A stretch of 64,000 nt of DNA from Lingula anatina (lineage: Eukaryota > Brachiopoda > Lingulata > Lingulida > Lingulidae). This document shows positions 57,613-64,000 of this stretch, piece after piece. Each line of letters opens with the position of its first letter. Positions within the stretch are counted from its first letter, which is position 1. A model generated the notes under the pieces. The model saw nothing but the letters and a program-made list of their open reading frames with translations. It was not told the origin of the DNA and ran no database searches. The stretch covers positions 62,001-126,000 of the forward strand of contig NW_019775929.1 of assembly GCF_001039355.2 (NCBI RefSeq), written 5' to 3'. The position numbers and the translations under genes are program-made.

Positions 57613-60073
57613 CTGAAAGAGCAAGAAAGGACATAATTCTTTTGAAAAATCATTAATATGAAATGCCATGCAATAAAAATGTCACTGAATTACATCATCA
57701 CAGTACATGAAAATAAGGAACAAATCTTTTAAATCAGTTACACAGAAATCACTAAGTTGTTTTTTCAAACTGATCAAGAAAGATTCATATAAATGGGCAA
57801 AAGAGACAGAAGAATGTATGTTAATCAACCAAAGCCAAGTTAAAACCTATGAATTCCAATCCCTGTAAGAAGTTTACAAACACAAATCATGCGTATCCTA
57901 TCTGTAAAATTCCTTTCACACATTCAACCTATGAACTGTGCACACTATCCATCATAATATTATGATTACTTTGAACTGGATTCCCTTATTCATCATTCCA
58001 TCTTGACAAAAGGGTATCAGTGTATTATATAAATGCTCTATTAGGTATGTTTTTAACGGGACATTTCATTCTTTCATTGGCTGTTGTTCAGGTTCTCTAT
58101 GGCATTGTGCTGTATTATAGCTACAGTGTTATTAACCCCAGTAATGGAAACTTCCACTCAAGTTTTTTTTCTTTTTGTAGAATAAGAAATATAATAAATT
58201 GTATCCTAGATAATGGTGTTCAAATAATGATTTCAGTAGGAAAGGATTCTTCCAATTCTTTTCAAATCAACGTCAACGTGTTATCATCTTCTACACAGCC
58301 TGTAATTGCTTCACGTCTTCATATCCCCATGCAGAAGTAAACCATCTTCCATGAAAGAAACCTTGTGGAAGCTACTCCAAAGTTAATCCAATTCATGTGA
58401 AGAAAAACCTCCTCACTGTAAACACAACCAATTCACTCAAAGGATCCATTTAGTGGCTGAAGCTCAGTAAAATCCAATTTATCCAGGGAAAGTTTGAAAA
58501 TGCAGCAGAGAGCGACGTGTTCCAGAAACACTTCTGCTTCTGAAAGCTTGACTAAACAAGACAGGCTATTCCAGTAGAGTTTTTAATATTTCATAACTTC
58601 ATCTGTTGATTCAAGCTAATCATGATCTCCTTTTTAGCCACTTCTATATTACATCTCAGAGAATCAACATTTTTGGGCTTGAATATCAATAATTTTTGGG
58701 CCCTGTGACAGTATTTCAAATTCCCTACTTGTAATATCCATGACTGGGTACCATAACTATTTACTATTGCCAAGTCCATGGATAAGAGAAAATGAACCTT
58801 ACTTGAGAAGTTCACAACAGGATACAGGGTTTGCTGTTGATAACAAAATGTCATGTTGATAACAAGAATTTTTTTACAATGAAAATACAGATCTTTATAC
58901 CCACAAGTGGCGATATGTAAATATACTATTTTTGAACTTACAAATATTTTTTCACAGTACATCTCTAGAAATTGTGTTAACTTTTCCGTAAATCAATAAT
59001 TAGATATGTGGCAAATAAAAATGATAAAATCTTAATTTTTCATCAACACAAACAGTGCACAGTATGTCTTCATTTTACATTTCATTTAAAAAATGGCAAC
59101 AACAGATACATAAACTCAAATGCACAATATTTCAACTACAAAGAAAAAATGAAGATTTTTTATAATGTTTCCAAAGGATATCCTAACTCAATGTGCTGAA
59201 AAAAAAAAAAAAAAAAAAAAAAAAACTCATCTGTTTTGATAACTAGGAACTGATGGAACAGTTGGATCTCTCTCTACTGGTCTCTAATATACCAGAGATA
59301 AAAACAGCAATACTAGAACCATAGTATCAGTAAATATTGCTGATAATTTTTCAGACATGAGTGGACATCTTGTGATAAGTCATTTTTATTAGTCTGACCA
59401 CGATTGAAAGATTGAAAGAGTTGATTAGTGCAGTGTGCTTCCCTCTCTTATCTTTGCGCTAACTTTTTTTTTTTTTTTTTTTTTTGGGGGGGGGGGGTGT
59501 GTAATTCTTGCAAGAAAAATAGGAAGCAGGCAGAAACAGCTTCTGGAAATGCCTATCCAATAGGTTTTAATACTGTTTAGCAAGACTTCGTACATCACTT
59601 AGGCATAAAACTAACTATTTATTTACTTATACAGACAAAAATCAGTTTTAGGTAAGTCTTTTAAAATCACATGCAGTAGAGAGAGGCACACCTTAGAGAT
59701 TAACCTCTTTTCTCTCATTAATGACTTCATGAGTTGGTAACCTGCATCTTAATGAACAACTATCCTCAGATAACTTCAGAACTACTCTAAACCATGGCTA
59801 AAGGAAATTCTAGCATATCAATACCAGTAAACTGAGAGCATCTAATAAGACCAGTGAGCGGATTACTGTTAAACACACACAGGCATGAAAAAAACACCAT
59901 AAATCTGAGAGCGATTTCAAAACAAACATAATTATAAACATTTTCAGGTAAAGCCATGTGTGCCTCCATTTCTCACACTGGTGGTAAAATAAAATAGTAA
60001 TACTACTAAAACTTAATAAATTAAAAAAAAAGCTTGTTCTCCAGCACAGACATCCACCAATCAAACTACTTAC
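57613..60073 (-). other. Intron of the FRMD4-like gene
   Basis: 2.46 kb, with poly-A at 59201-59225 and a T/G tract at 59466-59498. The minus frame of 123 codons at 58591-58962 has no splice or homology support. Confidence 0.7.
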
Positions 60074-60230
60074 GATCTGATTTGGACGAATTAGAGATCT
60101 TGGACAGACTGTGGCAGCTGTTACTGGTCCGTATCCCCAAGGAAGAGCCGTCCGACCCCGGGAGAGAGGACGTGCTCTGAGAGATCTCTGCCGCCAGCTC
60201 TGTCATACTACGGACAAATGGAAGGTGAGC
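60074..60230 (-). CDS. FRMD4-like gene, exon c (linker after FERM)
   Basis: 157 nt, acceptor ATTATTTCAG, donor GATC/GTAAGT. Encodes AHLPFVRSMTELAAEISQST, SSLPGSDGSS and SCHSLSKISNSSKSD. A Ser-rich linker between the FERM F3 lobe and CUPID. Confidence 0.88.
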
Positions 60231-60235
60231 CTGAA

Positions 60236-60239
60236 ATAA

Positions 60240-60270
<31 letters not shown>

Positions 60271-60271
60271 A
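60236..60271. repeat. (AATA)n microsatellite
   Basis: AAATAAATA-type repeat in the intron just upstream of the acceptor of exon c. Confidence 0.9.
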
Positions 60272-60502
60272 GAATCTATTCGCTTGACATATGTGAAAAA
60301 TATACAACAGAAATTGGTTATTGTCAAAGCTTTTAAAAGTGAAATATAAAATCACAAAAGTTTGTCATACGACATAAAGTTACTTCACTGCAGATGAGAA
60401 CAAACGTTCCTCTTTCCTTTAGCAAGCAAGGCCACGTGCACCGTTGCCCGTGTTCATACATCTTTCTAATTTTCATCATTTTATGTTCTTTAGGAAACTC
60501 AC

Positions 60503-60644
60503 CTTACTACTTTTTCTATCTAAGTAAAACTGGTGCTGGCACACGGCCATGGACCATATTGTCTTGGTTAATAGCGCACTGGCAGCAAACCAGGCGTACA
60601 CATTCACGTTACCAGGGCCAAATGTGCGACGACTCACTGACACT
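60503..60644 (-). CDS. FRMD4-like gene, exon b (end of FERM F3 lobe)
   Basis: 142 nt, acceptor GATTCTTTCAG, donor AAG/GTGAGT. Encodes VSVSRRTFGPGNVNVYAWFA and ASALLTKTIWSMAVCQHQFY then LDRKSSK. The RRTFG...W...WSMA-QHQFYLDRK string fits the last strand and helix of a FERM C-lobe in FRMD4-type proteins. It supplies exactly the phase change needed between exon a (phase 2) and exon c (phase 0). Confidence 0.9.
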
Positions 60645-63109
60645 CTGAAAGAATCAGATAAAGGTTGTTTAAGGCAGCCTTATCCGACTTGTATTAAAAA
60701 CCTTGAATCCCAGAGCTATTCTGTCCACTTTAATTATGAATGGTGACAAAATCAATCAATATTAACAAATGGGAGCAACAGTTTCTATGGTTCATTTTAT
60801 CAATCTAAATTAGTCCTGGGCCCAATAACTCAAAAGCATCCCGCATTGCGACCGAGGGCAAGCGTCTCGGTTCCATATCTCACCCATACTAGCCCCATAT
60901 AATACATTGTAGCCTCTATGTGATATCGCTATTCGCAATTCGCGATGCTTTCGAGTTACAGGGTCCAGCTCTGAATGAACCTAAATCTTAATTAGTCCTG
61001 GTCTAAAGGAACCTTAATTCTGACGTATTCTTGGTCTGAACGAGCCTACACCGAGGCCTAAAAAAAAAAAAATACCACAGTTACTATCAAGTAACTGGCA
61101 GCAATTGGAACTAGGAAGACTTCTGATAACTGTTATCTAGCTGATGGGAGGAGAATGGTGGCACAAAATCATGCCAATATAATAAAATATATTGAATAGA
61201 GATAAAATGTATATGCTCTTGCTAGCTTTGAATGGGGAGAAAAAGCTTAATCCTTTTTAAACTGTACAGTAGAACTGCCAAGTTTTGGTTTCATAGGATT
61301 CGTCATGAGACATCAATACTAACCAAGTACACATTTAAAACAGAACATTTTCCAGGAATTATACTTACACTGCATGTGTGTGGCAGACAAAAAAAAATGT
61401 AATTTGAAATCTGCACTAAAAGAGGGAGTTCGAATTTCAGCAGGCTCCCTGAATGAGAAAGTAATACAACGCAAAGCTAAAACACTGGTTAATTTGATCT
61501 CATTTTTAAGGAGAGAAAAGTAGTATTTCGTGTTAATGTTAATAAGTTTGGGTACTCTGTCAGAACTTGTGCCATTTTCTCAGATGCTATTTAGAAGAGA
61601 ATTCTTTTGCCATAAACTGTGATATACATCTGATAAAACAGGGACTGATTCTGAGAAATCTTGCTCGCTGTTTTTCTCTTTCTCATAATATTACTTCCTT
61701 AAATAATATTTCTCTTAAATAACAAAAGTGAGCGCTATCATCTCTGAACAAAATTGCTCATGAAAGTTGTAAGGTCCAAGAGAGACATATAACCCTTTTT
61801 TCACTTTTCAACATCATTATTAATGGAATAACAAGATAAGACCTCTGCAAATGTCAGTGTTACAATTCGGTCAATTTGGGCTGGATTCTCATACAACTTC
61901 AGCATAATTGGTGCCTAAAACATGAGATTAAGGAGAGTAATGTCAGATGCAACTCCACCCATAAAAAAAGTTCCCTTTTTGCTTATCTTTCCATCCAGAA
62001 ACCAATAATAACCAGAGCCAAAAGAGAGCCCAAGATTTCAAATACCACACTGTATCTGTTATTTCAAATCTAATTTCTTCTTTGAGACCATTTTATCTTG
62101 AAAATTACTGAGAAGACCTTGTTACTCTTGCCCTTTTCCAGAAGTCAGGTCGGTTAATAAAGAAATGTAATCCATTATTTTGAGAGCTTTGATTACTGGC
62201 TTGGATATATTGCAATTCTGTTCACACAGTTTGTTTCAGAGCAAGATACTTCACACAAACATAAGGCTGGCTCTGGTACCAACATACCATGGCATATGGC
62301 ACCCAATGAATTAAACAGAGGTTACAAAACCCAATTCAAATGGCCAAAAGTTGATTCCATCACCACATGCTGTGAAATCAGTACAAGTGTACAATATTTA
62401 AACAACTGCCATGAGACCCTGCACAATAAAACTGTAGGGAAAATATAAATCCATGTAGATTGGGCTGCTGAATGATGTCTGGACGATCTGCACAAAACTT
62501 GAGTCTATTACATCAGGGTTAAAAGGCCAAAGCCTTTAACAAAACTATCTGCTATTAAACACAGTAAATGAGCTTCTTCACATTTTTAATACCTTTTGCC
62601 TTGCTACAATCTTATATTTATTAAATAAATAAAAAAAAATATTATGTAGCAGTAAGTCCTTCAGTTAATTTACACCCCTTCAGTATAGCATGGCATTATA
62701 AAAATATAAAGTGGGCAGAATTTAGTCATTCATCTTATGGGCTCAATAAAAAAACCAACTTGGCCCTACTTCTGGAAAATTATTAACTGAGGAGGGTACT
62801 TCTGATGGAGACTTTGGCCAATTAAATCTGTAAACGAGCTCTTTGGATGAAAAGTAAAGTTTACAAATCTCGCTTATTCTGGCTCTGACATTTACTCTAA
62901 TTCCTTGCCAAATGATGAATGAGTAACTTGTTTAGAAAGGCAAATCTAATAGGCCTCCCCACTCAGGTTTTGAGGTTTATATCAGGTGTGTATGTGTATG
63001 TGTTTGTGTGTGTGCCTGGACTGCTCATATGTGCACACTTGAATTTAAGGGCAATTATGTTTGGAATATTCGAATTATTATAGAGTCAATGTATGAGATG
63101 AATCAAATT

Positions 63110-63157
<48 letters not shown>

Positions 63158-63267
63158 AACACACACAAACACACATTAAAAACCCACCAATACAAAAACT
63201 TAATATCCTGATAAAACAAAACAGTGACAGCCAATGGTCAACCCAGTCCACTTCACGTTTCACTTAC
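60645..63267 (-). other. Intron of the FRMD4-like gene
   Basis: 2.62 kb. Contains a (GA)n tract at about 63110-63158 and a (TG)n-like stretch at about 62985-63015. No further exon needed for the frame. Confidence 0.7.
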
Positions 63268-63372
63268 TGTGTTGTCGGATCAGATATGGCGTCCGAGAGC
63301 TCGTCAAACTGGTCGACTGGTTCCTGGATGGCGTCTTCGTACAAGTTGAAACTGCTGAGCGTATGTATGATT
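63268..63372 (-). CDS. FRMD4-like gene, exon a (FERM F3 lobe), first exon in the window
   Basis: 105 nt, acceptor GGTGCAG, donor ACACA/GTAAGT. Encodes IIHTLSSFNLYEDAIQEPVD and QFDELSDAISDPTT, then a split Gln. This begins a run of 1111 residues in the window (with the 44092 exon); the rest of the FERM domain and the start codon lie beyond 64000. Known FRMD4A/B proteins are membrane-cytoskeleton scaffolds at epithelial junctions that link cytohesins and the Par complex; that role is transferred by similarity. Confidence 0.85.
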
Positions 63373-64000
63373 CTGCACCGAAAAACACAACACAATGACA
63401 AAAATAGGCACAGCTTGCCGATCTCATTATATTATCCCTTGCTTGGCTCTAGATCTCTGAATGTGTACACTTCTAAAATCTGTTCTTTAGTTCTGAAGTT
63501 CTGTGAATAGCTTTTTAGGGAGAGCAGAGGGAAACTGAACAGGTAAACTTATAGGCAATGCACATACCTCTAATAAAATGAAAATTTCTTTTCAGGGAAT
63601 AAAAAAAAAGATGTTTTTCATGAGAAATATCATTGAAGGAGATAGGCTACCATATTCAAAGATACATTTTAAGGCACTATGAATGCTTTCTTTCTTTTTT
63701 TTTTTAATAAAATTTATTTACTTATTTGAAATAGGTGAGAAGAAAGTATAGAATGAAAAATCTCAGACCATAAATGAAAAATGAATTAATAAAAAGGAAA
63801 TTACCTCTATATTATGTAATATGATGAAAAATTTCAGTGAAACGATAAATATTAAGTGAGAGTTCTGCTCAGAACAAAGAGACACTCATGACACTCTTAC
63901 TTACTCTCTTTGTCTGCAGTAAAAAGACAATGTGTAGCTTTTTAATTTTGTCAATGAATATTGTTCATATGCTAATTTCAGACCTAAATGTTCAGGTTTA
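63373..64000 (-). other. Intron (right edge) of the FRMD4-like gene
   Basis: No further exon recognised up to the window end; the upstream FERM exons must lie beyond it. Confidence 0.6.

Noticed and set aside
58591-58962. 123-codon minus-strand frame within the FRMD4-like gene
   Set aside because: Intronic, AT-driven; the flanking exons already join in phase without it.
63078-63263. Frames made of Arg-Glu or Ser-Leu repeats over GA/CT microsatellites (also near 9154 and 14112)
   Set aside because: Translation of simple repeats, not genes.
60231-63267. Apparent phase clash between exons a and c of the FRMD4-like gene
   Set aside because: Resolved by the 142-nt exon at 60503-60644, whose phases and FERM sequence fit; no non-canonical splice is needed.
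1-64000. CRISPR arrays, operons, ribosome binding sites, prokaryotic promoters, canonical tRNA or rRNA genes
   Set aside because: None seen. The GT-AG introns and gene structure are eukaryotic, and the only tRNA-like signal (8490-8765) lacks a clear B-box.

Overview
The window is eukaryotic DNA: AT-rich, with GT-AG introns and many microsatellites. It most likely comes from a marine invertebrate, perhaps an invertebrate deuterostome such as an echinoderm. That assignment is an inference from gene content (a lineage-expanded somatomedin-B/7TM receptor family beside a bilaterian FRMD4-type gene) and from the repeat style; nothing in the sequence proves it. One undetermined base lies at 9163.

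Left part (about 2.8-36.7 kb): a cluster of paralogous cell-surface receptors. Each full copy has three exons. Exon 1 (about 1.24 kb) carries a hydrophobic leader, a basic segment, a somatomedin-B-like knot and two cysteine modules. Exon 2 is exactly 128 nt. Exon 3 (about 1.55 kb) carries the rest of the ectodomain and a seven-transmembrane domain resembling adhesion/secretin-type (class B) receptors. All intron phases agree (phase 1 after exon 1, phase 0 after exon 2). Copies A (3465-7667, +), D (23349-27593, +) and E (36032-32173, -) are open throughout. Copy B (12703-17975, +) has a one-base deletion in exon 1. Copy C (18174-19006, +) is a 7TM-only fragment fused to the 3' flank of B. D and E are tail to tail. 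The duplicated unit extends about 0.65 kb upstream and about 1-2 kb downstream of the coding region. The 7TM-coding DNA is almost identical between copies, while the ectodomain and flanks have diverged.

Middle part (about 36.7-44.1 kb): no supported gene; dispersed and simple repeats only.

Right part (44.1-63.4 kb, minus strand): the 3' portion of one large gene, thirteen exons whose reading phases all fit. In order they encode the end of a FERM domain, a linker, a CUPID (DUF3338-type) coiled-coil region and a long Ser/Pro/His/Gln-rich tail. This is an FRMD4A/FRMD4B-like scaffold protein; its 5' exons lie beyond 64 kb. Two alternative C-termini are visible, both ending in a class I PDZ-ligand pattern.

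Mobile and repeated DNA: a MITE with about 22-bp inverted ends in copy B's intron 2, a 155-bp foldback element at 10.9 kb, a diverged array of about 330-bp units at 9.9-10.7 kb, a tRNA-like (SINE?) insertion at 8.5-8.8 kb, and GC-rich islands at 20.2-21.1 kb and 28.6-28.8 kb.
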